Shown here one piece after another: positions 8,398 to 17,690 of a stretch of 64,000 nt of DNA (its first letter is position 1; every line of letters starts with the position of its first letter). The stretch is from assembly GCA_900550035.1 (NCBI GenBank), contig URQS01000002.1, forward strand, positions 24,110 to 88,109. The letters are read 5' to 3'. The notes below the pieces were generated by a model, which was not told the origin of the DNA, did no database searches, and worked only from the letters and a program-made list of their open reading frames with translations. A program made the translations under genes and the position numbers. Source of the stretch: an uncultured Prevotella sp. (GTDB lineage Bacteria > Bacteroidota > Bacteroidia > Bacteroidales > Bacteroidaceae).

Positions 8398-9197
8398 TTA
8401 ATGTTCGTTATCTGCTAATTGCTCTGGCTGCTGCTTTTGTTGCTCCACATATTCCTTCACAATCATGCCAAACTCCTTCTTGAAGCACTGCGAGAAGTAG
8501 CGCGGAGTAGAGAATCCGACACGATAGGCGAGTTCGTTGATGCGTATATCAGGTTGCTGACGCAGTATGCGGCACGCCTCCTTCAATCGTATAGAACTGA
8601 TGAACGACGTTATGTTCTGTCCCGTTATTGCACGCAACTTGTTATAGAGCGACGACGAACTGATGCAGAGGTCGACAGCAAGCTGTTCGCGACCGTATTC
8701 GCTATCGGTAATGTGCTCCTTGATCCTGGCTATCACATTCTCAACAAAAACCTTTTCCAGACTGCTGTAGTGCTGTTCTTCGACATCGAAGTCGGTCTGC
8801 TGCTCGAAACGCTGACGTATGCGCTCGCGGTTTTCAATAATGTTCATGATACGCAGACGCAGGTCGTCGAGGCTGAACGGCTTGGCGAGGTAAGCGTCAG
8901 CACCCGCACGCAATGTCGAGTGCCGTCTTCTCGATTATGTGTTGCGCACGCTCGCCGTTGGTGGCTGTCTTCACATTAAAGTAAGGCGACAACAGCGACG
9001 ACATGACCTGCAACAGTTCGGGTGAGCGGTGTGAGCAGCTCGTGTGTGATATTGGTGAAGATGACAGCCATCTGCAAACGGTTCTTGGTACGCAGGCGCT
9101 CGCGATACCACAGTGTTGCGGCGTAGAGTCCACCGACGAGCAAACACACATATACAAGATAAGCCCAGGGCGATGCATACTTTCTAATGGCGGTCAT
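8398..9197 (-). pseudogene. Hybrid two-component sensor/AraC regulator pseudogene
   Basis: Three pieces of a hybrid two-component system lie in order in different frames. First (from 9197) comes a membrane helix, AYLVYVCLLVGGLYAATLWY, then the start of a kinase domain with an H-box, FTNITHELLTPLT. Second is the first half of a receiver domain (LLSPYFNVKTATNGERA up to ALDI). Third (up to 8913) is the receiver end, LRAGADAYLAKPF, then a complete AraC-type DNA-binding domain ending near 8398. The ATPase domain and the phospho-acceptor Asp segment are deleted, and the sensor domain is absent. Only the DNA-binding part could be made as an intact domain. Confidence 0.82.
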
Positions 9198-9229
9198 TAG
9201 AAAATGACAAGATATATTTCTAATGACCG
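9191..9229. repeat. 13-bp perfect inverted repeat at the pseudogene boundary
   Basis: CGGTCATTAGAAA (9191-9203) and TTTCTAATGACCG (9217-9229) are exact inverted copies around a 13-base spacer. They sit where the sensor pseudogene breaks off and the intact locus begins. Confidence 0.7.
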
Positions 9230-9249
9230 ATTTGGGTTTATGCCCATAA

Positions 9250-9290
9250 AAAATCCCCCAAACGCCAGTAGTGGCACTTTGGGGGATTAT
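9250..9290 (-). terminator. Rho-independent terminator of the GH28-like gene
   Basis: AATCCCCCAA pairs with TTGGGGGATT, with an inner GCCA/TGGC stem. On the minus strand it is followed by a T run. It is 14 bases past the GH28-like stop. Confidence 0.9.
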
Positions 9291-9303
9291 TGTTTATGTT
9301 TTA

Positions 9304-10719
9304 TCATTTGCTGAATGTCAGTCCTTCCACATGGTCGTTGACGTAGATGTTAGCCATATCGGCTGTCTTATACCAACGTGGTTTGCCTGGCATATCGTCA
9401 GAAATAAGTTTGCCGTTGATTGTGAAGTTCTCAAATCGGATGTTCTTCACCATTCGGCTCTGGTCGTAACCGGCAATGATGCCCATATTAGGAGCCGAGC
9501 CACGGTAGGCTATGTTGCGCAGCGTGATGTCCTCGATGCCTCGTCCTGGGGCTGAACAATACTTCTTGTTGTAGCACACACGAATGTTGAAGAGCATTCC
9601 ACGACGAATATTGTCAATGTTGAAGTTCTGGAACGTAACGTTCTTCACCGTGATGTTGTCGCCGTTGTTTATGCCAATGCAACCCTGATAGTCTATCTGA
9701 TTTTCTGCATGTTCAAGAATCTCGACGCCGTCGTACAGCACATTGTTTATCAGTTCGTCCTCGGGAGTTTCGCTGTGCAGACCTATCATGATAGGGTGAG
9801 CCACGTCAGCCCACATCACAAAGTCCTTGATAGTGATGTTGCTGCATCCGCCATGATAGTTCTTGCGAGTGCAATAGATGGTGGAGCAGTCGTCGCTGGT
9901 GCGTGCAAAGAGGTGCTCCTGACGGATGTTGTTGCTGGCGAAGATGTTGAAACCATCGCCCCAGCCATACCAGCTCATCACCTTGGCATTCTTCACCGTC
10001 ACGGAGTCGCTGCCACCGATAGGCAATTGAGTAGTGAGAGGTCCGTCGATATATACGTTCTTCGAGTATCTCACCATAATACCCTCATGGTGTCCAGGCA
10101 TCACGATGCCATGACCGAGAATCTTCACGTCGCGTGAGCCATAGGTCGAAAGCCAACCCTTGATTACTGCCCCGTTGTCTATAAAGACCGTCTTGCCCGA
10201 AGGGATGTGTATGGAGTCGCCCTTGAAGTCGTGTACGCCCGGACCGAAATACATCAGGTTCTTTTTCTTTATCTTAGGTTTTTCAATGATGTTGTCGGCG
10301 AAGAGTTGCAGGTTTTGATAGATGTTTCCGTTTATCTCTACAGAGAGGTAGCGAGGGCGGTCGAGCGTAAACGTCAACGTGTTGCCCTCCTGTACAGCCT
10401 CTATTCCGTAGGAGTTTGGACGAATTCTGTAACTTTTGATATCCTGAGCAATGCTCTTTACCTGTATTTCAACTTTACCTTCGAATTCAAACTTTGCCAC
10501 CGAGGTAAGCTCTACATTATGTTTAGCATCAGCCACACGGTCTACCTTAAAGGCATAAGTGTCTATGTCCTTCCATTCGCCACCATTGATGCGAGCCTTC
10601 ACTTCGAAGTCGTGTTTCTGTTCGATGCCCGCTGGTGCCTTGGCAACTTCAAGGCGGTCTTTTGCCGCCATGGAAAGTGTGATGAGGCATAATGCCAATG
10701 TTGTTAATATCCTAATCAT
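9304..10719 (-). CDS. Parallel beta-helix glycoside hydrolase, GH28-like
   Basis: 471 residues with a signal peptide (ALCLITLSMAA). An N-terminal beta domain (residues about 20-135) is followed by a right-handed beta-helix of repeated short turns, for example SGKTVFIDNGAVIKGW, GSRDVKILGHGIVMPG, SDSVTVKNAKVMSW and CSNITIKDFVMW. Acidic residues typical of polygalacturonase-type centres may lie in GWGDGF and TSDDCS (near residues 255-275). The likely role is hydrolysis of galacturonate- or other sugar-containing glycans in the periplasm, but the exact family and bond are uncertain. It lies downstream of SusD with a terminator between, so it is probably transcribed on its own. Confidence 0.7.
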   Translation of the reverse strand: MIRILTTLALCLITLSMAAKDRLEVAKAPAGIEQKHDFEVKARINGGEWKDIDTYAFKVDRVADAKHNVELTSVAKFEFEGKVEIQVKSIAQDIKSYRIRPNSYGIEAVQEGNTLTFTLDRPRYLSVEINGNIYQNLQLFADNIIEKPKIKKKNLMYFGPGVHDFKGDSIHIPSGKTVFIDNGAVIKGWLSTYGSRDVKILGHGIVMPGHHEGIMVRYSKNVYIDGPLTTQLPIGGSDSVTVKNAKVMSWYGWGDGFNIFASNNIRQEHLFARTSDDCSTIYCTRKNYHGGCSNITIKDFVMWADVAHPIMIGLHSETPEDELINNVLYDGVEILEHAENQIDYQGCIGINNGDNITVKNVTFQNFNIDNIRRGMLFNIRVCYNKKYCSAPGRGIEDITLRNIAYRGSAPNMGIIAGYDQSRMVKNIRFENFTINGKLISDDMPGKPRWYKTADMANIYVNDHVEGLTFSK

Positions 10720-10813
10720 GTTGTTATAATGTTGTTATGTCATGATTTACATGTCGATTTACCATTGTTATATCTAAATATGAATGAGGTAAGCGTTTTG
10801 CTTATGTCATTTT

Positions 10814-10857
10814 CAAAAAAAGGAGATAAAGCTATCACATACTTTACCTCCTTTTTA
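10814..10857 (-). terminator. Rho-independent terminator after susD
   Basis: On the minus strand AAGGAGGTAAAG pairs with CTTTATCTCCTT, followed by a run of T. It closes the lipoprotein-susC-susD operon. Confidence 0.9.
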
Positions 10858-10875
10858 TATGTTTATGGCAACTGA

Positions 10876-12882
10876 TTACCAACCTGGGTTCTGCTTCAAA
10901 GCAGGGTTCAAGCGAATCTGCTGCAATGGGATTGCCTCCAGATAGTCGCGTTGGGTGTAGTGCAAGTTCTCGGCGAGGGTAGCGATGGAGCGACCATAGT
11001 CTGGATCATTCTCACCTGTGCCTGTATATACACCATACAGCAATGGATACTTCTCAGGATAGTAGCATGGCTCACCAAAGTACTGATTGTCGTTACACTT
11101 ATAGGTGGTGTAAGCGGTGTTCAATACGTGGCGACCTAACTTCTGGCCACGGAGATTGATGTGGGCGATGCCCCAACGTTTCAGGTCGTCCATGCGGAAT
11201 CCTTCTCCGAAGAGTTCGCAAGCACGCTCACGACGAATCTCATCCAGCATGTTCATCTTGTGGCAAACAGTCTTGTTGGTCTTGTAATCCCACCATCCTG
11301 CATCCCACACGTTCTTGATGAGGGCGTTGGTGAGGTGAGCCACCCGTGCACGGTCACGAAGCTTGTTGATGGAGAGGTTCAAGTCCTCATCGGAGATTTG
11401 ACCATTGCCAAGCTCGCATGTAGCCTCGGCATAATTGAGATATACCTCGGCTAGGCGGAGAAGAGGCAAGTCTGGAGACTCTGTTCTGGTAGGGCGAGTG
11501 CCCTCAGGGTTATATTTACGACACCCATAATCATTGAAGTTCGTGTTGTTGCGGAGCTTTGGTCGGAAGATGCCTCTTACACTAGCGTATGCTGGGTCAG
11601 AAGAATCGAACTTGTCATTGTTCTTCACAAATAAAGGATCTGGATATGGCTTACCATCAGCCTCAGTATGCATTGTGCAGTGTTCGCCGACACCCCAAGA
11701 GGCTCGGTCTGGACACCATGCGCAGCCTACAAAGCGATAGTCTCGATTATGATATTCGCCAGCGAATGTACTCCATCCTTCAAACTCAGGGTTGTTTTCT
11801 GCGTCTTCCATTTTTCCTGTACGGCTGATACGGATAGGCAGACCATTGCGGCAGAGGAAGGACTCGCCGAATTGTGCGCTAATGTTTACTCCTTGCCAGG
11901 TATCTACGATATGGCCAATATTGAAACCTGGGCGCTTCAAGTCATAGTCGTATTTTTTGTAGAGGATGAACTCATGATTGGTATTTTTTCCAACATTCTT
12001 GAAGTTTGAGATGTTGCCATCATTGTCGTCAATATTGAAGAGATAATAATAGCTAAGAGAGTCACACTCATTCCAAAGAGAGTATGTGCCATTGGCTTGT
12101 GCCTCGTCCATTACCGCCTTTGATACTTGCTTGCATTCACTGAACATGTCGCCTGTAGATGGATAACCTTCAGGCTTTGCCTTTCCTGCACCATTCTCGG
12201 TACCATCTCCATCCAGGTCATAATTGATGGAAGGCACATATTTTTCCCAAGTAGCCTCATAGAGAAGAACTCTTCCGAAGAACGCCTGAGCTGCTTCCTT
12301 GCTAATGCGTCCCTTGTCGGCTGCGGCGATGCTGCTCTCTTTGGGTAGTAATTCGATAGCCTTGCGGAAGTCGTTTGCCAAGAAGTTGAATACCTCGTAG
12401 CGGCTATTGCGAGGTCCATAGAGTACCTCATCGTTTACGTCCATGACATGATCAACGATTGGCACGCCTCCAAAGGTCTTCAGTAAGTCGAAGTATGCCA
12501 TGCCACGGAAGAAATATGCTGTACCTACCGAGGCGTTGAGGGCAGTTTTGTCACCAGAGTATTCTTCCGCCTTTTTCAGCAGGATGTTGTATTGACGGAT
12601 GTGTGAGTAACTATTGTTCCAAGTATTGTTGCTCTCAGGAGCGGCAGAGCCTCCATTTGAGCTAAGTCCACCGATGTCCGTATTTTTATCCCATGTTATT
12701 GATTGCCATGATGGCAGATGCTCAATGAAGGCATCCGCTGCTTGCTGGAACTGAGTAGCATTCTTGAACACGATGGCCTCTGTGCCCTCTGACAGTGGCT
12801 CCTTATCGAGGAAGTCACTGCAGGAGGTTAAGCTTGCTATAAGAGCAGAAGCCATTACTAATTTTGATATTGTAGATTTCAT
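10876..12882 (-). CDS. susD: SusD/RagB-family glycan-binding lipoprotein
   Basis: 668 residues, rather long for the family. The lipoprotein signal is SALIASLTSC, giving lipid-modified Cys21, followed by SDFLDKEPLSEG, the standard SusD beginning. TPR-like helices carry RGMAYFDLLKTFGGVPIV, a typical SusD motif. The C-terminal region has LRLAEVYLNYAEA and DEIRRERACELFGEGFRMDD, both SusD/RagB hallmarks. It sits on the outer face of the outer membrane as the lid of the SusC channel and binds oligosaccharides. It is translated 47 bases after susC in the same operon. The ligand is unknown. Confidence 0.95.
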   Translation of the reverse strand: MKSTISKLVMASALIASLTSCSDFLDKEPLSEGTEAIVFKNATQFQQAADAFIEHLPSWQSITWDKNTDIGGLSSNGGSAAPESNNTWNNSYSHIRQYNILLKKAEEYSGDKTALNASVGTAYFFRGMAYFDLLKTFGGVPIVDHVMDVNDEVLYGPRNSRYEVFNFLANDFRKAIELLPKESSIAAADKGRISKEAAQAFFGRVLLYEATWEKYVPSINYDLDGDGTENGAGKAKPEGYPSTGDMFSECKQVSKAVMDEAQANGTYSLWNECDSLSYYYLFNIDDNDGNISNFKNVGKNTNHEFILYKKYDYDLKRPGFNIGHIVDTWQGVNISAQFGESFLCRNGLPIRISRTGKMEDAENNPEFEGWSTFAGEYHNRDYRFVGCAWCPDRASWGVGEHCTMHTEADGKPYPDPLFVKNNDKFDSSDPAYASVRGIFRPKLRNNTNFNDYGCRKYNPEGTRPTRTESPDLPLLRLAEVYLNYAEATCELGNGQISDEDLNLSINKLRDRARVAHLTNALIKNVWDAGWWDYKTNKTVCHKMNMLDEIRRERACELFGEGFRMDDLKRWGIAHINLRGQKLGRHVLNTAYTTYKCNDNQYFGEPCYYPEKYPLLYGVYTGTGENDPDYGRSIATLAENLHYTQRDYLEAIPLQQIRLNPALKQNPGW

Positions 12883-12929
12883 ACTAATAATCTTTTTGTT
12901 GTTCTTTTGTTGTGTACTGGAAACTTCAC

Positions 12930-15900
12930 TTAGAAAGTTAGGTCGAGACCAAAAGTCAATTGGCGACTGAAAGGGAAAGTGTTGTTGGATGCCTCGCCAA
13001 ACTCCGGATCGTAACCATCCTTAACCTTAGTCCACTCCCAGAGATCATCGCCAGAGAAGTAGAATCTTACCTTACTGAGTCCTGCCTTGGCTGTCCATAC
13101 CTGTGGAAGGGTATAGCCGATGACGAGTGACTTGAGTCGGATGTACTTGTTGTCCTGTACGCTCACATCTTTGTTCTCGTAGTTCCATTTATTGAAATTC
13201 TGGTCGCGAGAAGCAATGGAATATTCTGCATTCGGATTCTCTGGAGTCCACATCTTACCCATGAAGCTCTTGTTCTGACGAACATAGTTTGTTACCCATG
13301 GAGCATAGAAATGACCAGTGCGGAGAATCTTCTGCTTGCCGATTCCTTGGAAGAAGGCATTAAAGTCGATGCCTTTCCATTCCAAACCCATCTTGAAGCC
13401 GAAAGAGAGACGTGGAGCAGCATCGCCAGCATAGTAGAGATCATCGCGGGTAATCTTGCCATCACCGTTGACATCAACAACTTTTCGAGCACCAGGGCGC
13501 AAGGTGTTGGTAATCTGCTTTCCAGGCGCAGGGATGATGTTACCTTCCTTCGGACCTGTATGGTTGGCATTCCAATAGTACATCTCATAGTATGCATCTA
13601 CTTCCTCTTGATTCTGGAACAAACCGTCTGTTTGGTAAACGTAGATGGCATTACGTGGCTTGCCAATCAGGCGATTGCTGTTTTTGCCAGCGTTAGGTAC
13701 GTTCTCAGTATTGGTGAGTTTCATTACTTTAGACCAAGCATCTGAGAAGTTGATACCAATATTGTACTTCACTTGACCAATCTTGTCACGCCAATTAACC
13801 GCAAATTCCCAACCACGGGCACGGAACTTACCATCGTTTACCTTAGGAGCGGATGCACCAAGAACCTGTGGGTATTCCACGCTGATGAACATACCGTTGT
13901 TGGTCTTGATGAAGTAATCGAACGAACCACTGAGTCGGTTGTTGAGCAGGGTGAAGTCAAGACCAAAGTTGTGGCTGTCGATAGTCTCCCAGGTACGTTG
14001 GTCGCTGGTCATGCCTCCGAGCCAAAGGGTTGGGTGGGCACTAGGGGTGACACCGATGATGGTAGATCCTGTAGATACCGTGGCATAGCGCTCATAATTG
14101 CCGATGCCTTCCACGCTGCCTGTCTTTCCATAGTTGTAGCGGAGCTTCAAGTCGCTGAGCCAGGTGAGGCTCTTCATCCATTTCTCGCCAGAGATTCTCC
14201 AGTAGCCGGAGATTGAGTAGAAGTTCTTCCAACGTTGTGAGGTAGAGAGCTTGGACGAGCCATCACGGCGACCGAGAAATTCGACAGAGTAACGGTTGTC
14301 AAAATTATAGCTTACACGTGTCAAGTAAGAAAGCAGTCCCCATGAAGACTTACCGCCGTTGGCAACATTGTTGTCGCCATTGGTGAATACGTTCAAATCC
14401 TCGATGCCCGAATTCTCATACATAGGTCCTTTGTATCTGCCGAGTTTGAGGTTCTTGTTAGTCTCTTGCTCTGCGGTCATACCCACCATGGCTGCCACGT
14501 TGTGATATTTGGCAAAGGTGTTCTGGTAGTTGAGCAAGGCACTGAGATTGATGTTCTCCCATCGCTTGTTCTCTTGTACCATGCTGCCAGGAGCATATTT
14601 CGTGTTGGTAACGAAGCCTACCCAATCATGATAATCTACCTTATAGTTGGTGGTTTGGCTGTTTTGCTCTACCATCTTGTAGGCAGCGTTACCAGTGAGG
14701 GTCAAGCCCTTGACAAACTTTTTGAAGTCGTATGTGCCAGATACGTTGCCACGAAGAGTTGTCAGTTGATATTTACTTGTACCGCCTTGGGTCAAACCAG
14801 CAATTGGGTTTCTGTGTCCGAAAGTATCGTATGCCTCACCGCTTTCATTATATATAGGCCAGAACCACTGGTCGAACCAACCTTGACCAACATCGGTAGA
14901 TGGACTTTGTACATCACGTTTCTCGTATGCAATGTTGGTGGAGATTTTCAAATCATCAGTAGCTTTGTAGTCTGCGTTCAAACGACCACTCCATTTGCGT
15001 TGTCCATCATAAGCTGGTTTCAACTGTGACTTGGCACTCTCATATCCCAAGGAAAGATTATAGCCAAATCGCTGGTCGGCTCCGGAAATGTTGACGTTAT
15101 GTCTTTGTGAGGTAGCTTGTCCATAAAGGGCCTTCATGATGTCCTGTGAAGTGTCCCAACGCTCAACTTTGTTGCTGTTTTGGACGGTTAGCACTTTTCC
15201 TGCACGTAAAGCATTAAAAAGCTTCTCACCTTTGTAAATTGTTGGATTGCCTGTCTCTGGGTCAATGTCTGTTTTATCCAAAGAAGGACCTCCGAAGCTG
15301 TTGAAAATCCACCAGTTGATATTATCGTGAACAACAGCAGGGTCGGAAGAACCGCAAAGCGCACTGGCATCATTATATTGAGCCTCATAGAACATGTCAA
15401 GCCATTCATTTGTATTAGTCAATGGCGTTTGGATACCATCGATGGTACGGCTGATGGAACCATTGTAAGAGATATGCGCCTTGCCTTCCTTGCCACGCTT
15501 GGTGGTAACAAGGATGACACCTGATGCGGCACGAGAACCATAGATGGCAGCGGAGGCATCTTTCAAGACGGAGATGTTGTCGATGTCGTTGCCGTTCATG
15601 GAGTTCAACTCGTCCAGGGAACCTGTTACGCCATCAATGATGATGAGTGGTGAAGAGTTACCATTCACAGAGATATCACCACGAATCTGGAAGGCAGCGC
15701 CCTCACTACCTGGACGGGTTGAGCTACGTGTAACGGTCAAACCTGGTATCTCACCTTGTAAGGCTACAGCAGTAGAGGATACTGTACGGTCTTTGAATAC
15801 TTCCTCGCCTTTGATTTGTGTGATGGCAGAGGTTAGGGAAGCCTTCTTCTGCTGGCCATAGCCTACCACTACGACATCTTCCAAGGCATTGGCATCTTCC

Positions 15901-16223
15901 TGAAGGGAAATGCGCAAGTTATTTCCTTTGGCATTCTTGACAATTTGTGTCTTGTAGCCAATATATGAAACCTCAATAGGACCGTTAACATTGGTTATGG
16001 TAAACTTGCCATCCACGTCGGTGACGGTTACGTTCTTGGAACCTTTCACTCTGACGGTAGCACCGATGACAGGCTCTCCGTTTTGGTCAACGATAGTTCC
16101 TTGTACTACATTGCCTTTCTGCTGTTGAACGCTGAGGCTCGTGTCTGTAGCCGCAGAGGCATCCTGTATTGCAGAGCTGGATGCCAAGCAAAGAGCTGCT
16201 GCGATTAAATATCTTTTATCCAT
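12930..16223 (-). CDS. susC: SusC/RagA-family TonB-dependent outer-membrane transporter
   Basis: 1097 residues. A signal peptide is followed by a carboxypeptidase-regulatory-like domain at about 40-115 (GTIVDQNGEPVIGATVRVKG), the SusC signature VVVVGYGQQKK near 118, a plug domain with PLIIIDGV and SAAIYGSRAASGVILVTTK, and a 22-strand type barrel. It ends in an aromatic outer-membrane sorting residue (LTFGLDLTF). It imports oligosaccharides across the outer membrane using TonB energy, paired with SusD. It lies 20 bases downstream of the discoidin lipoprotein gene. Confidence 0.96.
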   Translation of the reverse strand: MDKRYLIAAALCLASSSAIQDASAATDTSLSVQQQKGNVVQGTIVDQNGEPVIGATVRVKGSKNVTVTDVDGKFTITNVNGPIEVSYIGYKTQIVKNAKGNNLRISLQEDANALEDVVVVGYGQQKKASLTSAITQIKGEEVFKDRTVSSTAVALQGEIPGLTVTRSSTRPGSEGAAFQIRGDISVNGNSSPLIIIDGVTGSLDELNSMNGNDIDNISVLKDASAAIYGSRAASGVILVTTKRGKEGKAHISYNGSISRTIDGIQTPLTNTNEWLDMFYEAQYNDASALCGSSDPAVVHDNINWWIFNSFGGPSLDKTDIDPETGNPTIYKGEKLFNALRAGKVLTVQNSNKVERWDTSQDIMKALYGQATSQRHNVNISGADQRFGYNLSLGYESAKSQLKPAYDGQRKWSGRLNADYKATDDLKISTNIAYEKRDVQSPSTDVGQGWFDQWFWPIYNESGEAYDTFGHRNPIAGLTQGGTSKYQLTTLRGNVSGTYDFKKFVKGLTLTGNAAYKMVEQNSQTTNYKVDYHDWVGFVTNTKYAPGSMVQENKRWENINLSALLNYQNTFAKYHNVAAMVGMTAEQETNKNLKLGRYKGPMYENSGIEDLNVFTNGDNNVANGGKSSWGLLSYLTRVSYNFDNRYSVEFLGRRDGSSKLSTSQRWKNFYSISGYWRISGEKWMKSLTWLSDLKLRYNYGKTGSVEGIGNYERYATVSTGSTIIGVTPSAHPTLWLGGMTSDQRTWETIDSHNFGLDFTLLNNRLSGSFDYFIKTNNGMFISVEYPQVLGASAPKVNDGKFRARGWEFAVNWRDKIGQVKYNIGINFSDAWSKVMKLTNTENVPNAGKNSNRLIGKPRNAIYVYQTDGLFQNQEEVDAYYEMYYWNANHTGPKEGNIIPAPGKQITNTLRPGARKVVDVNGDGKITRDDLYYAGDAAPRLSFGFKMGLEWKGIDFNAFFQGIGKQKILRTGHFYAPWVTNYVRQNKSFMGKMWTPENPNAEYSIASRDQNFNKWNYENKDVSVQDNKYIRLKSLVIGYTLPQVWTAKAGLSKVRFYFSGDDLWEWTKVKDGYDPEFGEASNNTFPFSRQLTFGLDLTF

Positions 16224-16243
16224 AAACTTGTTTATTTCCTATG

Positions 16244-17464
16244 TTAGTCGATAGCGTAAACATTAAATTCAGAAATCATGGCGTTGTCGCTAGATCCCTT
16301 GAACTTTTCACCTATATATACCTTGATGTATCTTGCCTTTGGCAACTTATCGGTCAAGTCAACATTTTGAGGTGCATCATTGTTTGGGTCAAAGCGATAT
16401 TCGCCCATGTCATTCCACTCCCAGTTACTTGGGTTGCTTGGGGCGGTGGCACCTGCGTTTGTGCAAACGAAGATTTGCTCACCTGTTTGCTCTTTATTGT
16501 TGTTGACACGACCTGTAATCTCGATGCTAGCCAATGTATGCTCACTTCCCAAGTCAACGATGAACCAATGAGGATACTTATCGTTTCCATTCTTCCACTT
16601 GGTATGCCAGAAAGTTTTGGTGCTGCCATCAAACATACAGATGACACGACCATTGCTGGTGCCTTCGCCTACAGCTTCTTGGGAATCGTAACCGATGGTG
16701 GCTGCGCTGCTATTGTTGTCATAGCCTGGTACACTCCATTTGCTACGGTCTAAGATTTGAACTTCCAGAGGTGTAACTTGATAAGTGCGATCGTCAGAAG
16801 CATTGTCGTAGTTGTCTTCCGTATGGATGGTGATTTCACATTCCTCGTTTGTGATAAACTGGTTGTCGTCACCGTATGTAAGACGAACGAATTGGGCACC
16901 TTGTGACTTTGGAGACACTGCAAATTTGCAAGAGCCAGACTTAGAAGCGTCGCTTGTTGACTTGTAGCTGACAGAAACATTTACATTCTCATCATACTCA
17001 TTGATATAGCCAACCTTGATACCACCATAAGAAGGATCGACCGTAATCTTGTCGAGTACCTTTGCAAAGTTAGGGGCACCTGGTGTGCCTTGTACTTCAA
17101 CGGCTCCACTGTTGTTTCCTCTTACAGAACAAGCAAAGAGCTTGAAGGTAACAGGTTCAGTCTTTACGAATCCATTGATGGTAGTTTGCATCTTGCCTGC
17201 ATCATCAGCATGTTCTTTAGAATACAATTCATAACATTCTGCACCCTTGGCATTGGTATAAACCACTTTAGTGTACATGAAACTCTTACTGCCAGGGATG
17301 TCCCATGACAAAGTTACACCACCTGCTACGCTAGTAGCTACTACGTTTGTTACTTGCGCTGGAGCAGAATCATCAATGTTGATTCTTCCTTCCACATCAT
17401 CTGAGCAAGCTCCCAACAAGAGTGAGAGAAGCAACAGGGGAATAGCGAATAGTTGTTTACTCAT
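16244..17464 (-). CDS. Surface lipoprotein with FN3-like and F5/8-type C (discoidin) domains
   Basis: 406 residues. The lipoprotein signal is LLLSLLLGAC, giving Cys20, followed by acidic SDDVEG, which resembles a surface-export signal. Two beta domains follow: SAPAQVTNVVATSVAGGVTL (DUF4959/FN3-like) and a second near 140-230. The C-terminal 150 residues form an F5/8-type C carbohydrate-binding domain (FDGSTKTFWHTKW, HWFIVDLG, ARYIKVYIGE). It is likely a SusE-like glycan-binding protein on the cell surface. It is the first gene of the operon, ahead of susC, whereas such lipoproteins usually follow susD. Confidence 0.85.
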   Translation of the reverse strand: MSKQLFAIPLLLLSLLLGACSDDVEGRINIDDSAPAQVTNVVATSVAGGVTLSWDIPGSKSFMYTKVVYTNAKGAECYELYSKEHADDAGKMQTTINGFVKTEPVTFKLFACSVRGNNSGAVEVQGTPGAPNFAKVLDKITVDPSYGGIKVGYINEYDENVNVSVSYKSTSDASKSGSCKFAVSPKSQGAQFVRLTYGDDNQFITNEECEITIHTEDNYDNASDDRTYQVTPLEVQILDRSKWSVPGYDNNSSAATIGYDSQEAVGEGTSNGRVICMFDGSTKTFWHTKWKNGNDKYPHWFIVDLGSEHTLASIEITGRVNNNKEQTGEQIFVCTNAGATAPSNPSNWEWNDMGEYRFDPNNDAPQNVDLTDKLPKARYIKVYIGEKFKGSSDNAMISEFNVYAID

Positions 17465-17639
17465 TTCTATAGAATTTAAACGTTAATATTAATAGTTATT
17501 TGTACTCTTGTTACGAATGTGTAAAAAAAAACACTTATGCGAAAATAAGAAAAATATTACTTGCTGCCAGGTTGGATGAAGTGAGAGAATGGTTCGGATT
17601 TTAACGGGACACTAATGTGGAGATTTCGTTTTAAATAAG

Positions 17640-17647
17640 TAACTTTG
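17640..17647 (+). promoter_or_regulatory. Bacteroidota -7 element before the hybrid sensor
   Basis: TAACTTTG lies 43 bases before the hybrid-sensor start. The divergent 17465-17690 region should also hold the promoter of the lipoprotein-susCD operon, but no clear one was found for that strand. Confidence 0.5.
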
Positions 17648-17690
17648 CATCATCTTAACTCGTATATTGCACATAATTTAAATAAAGAGA

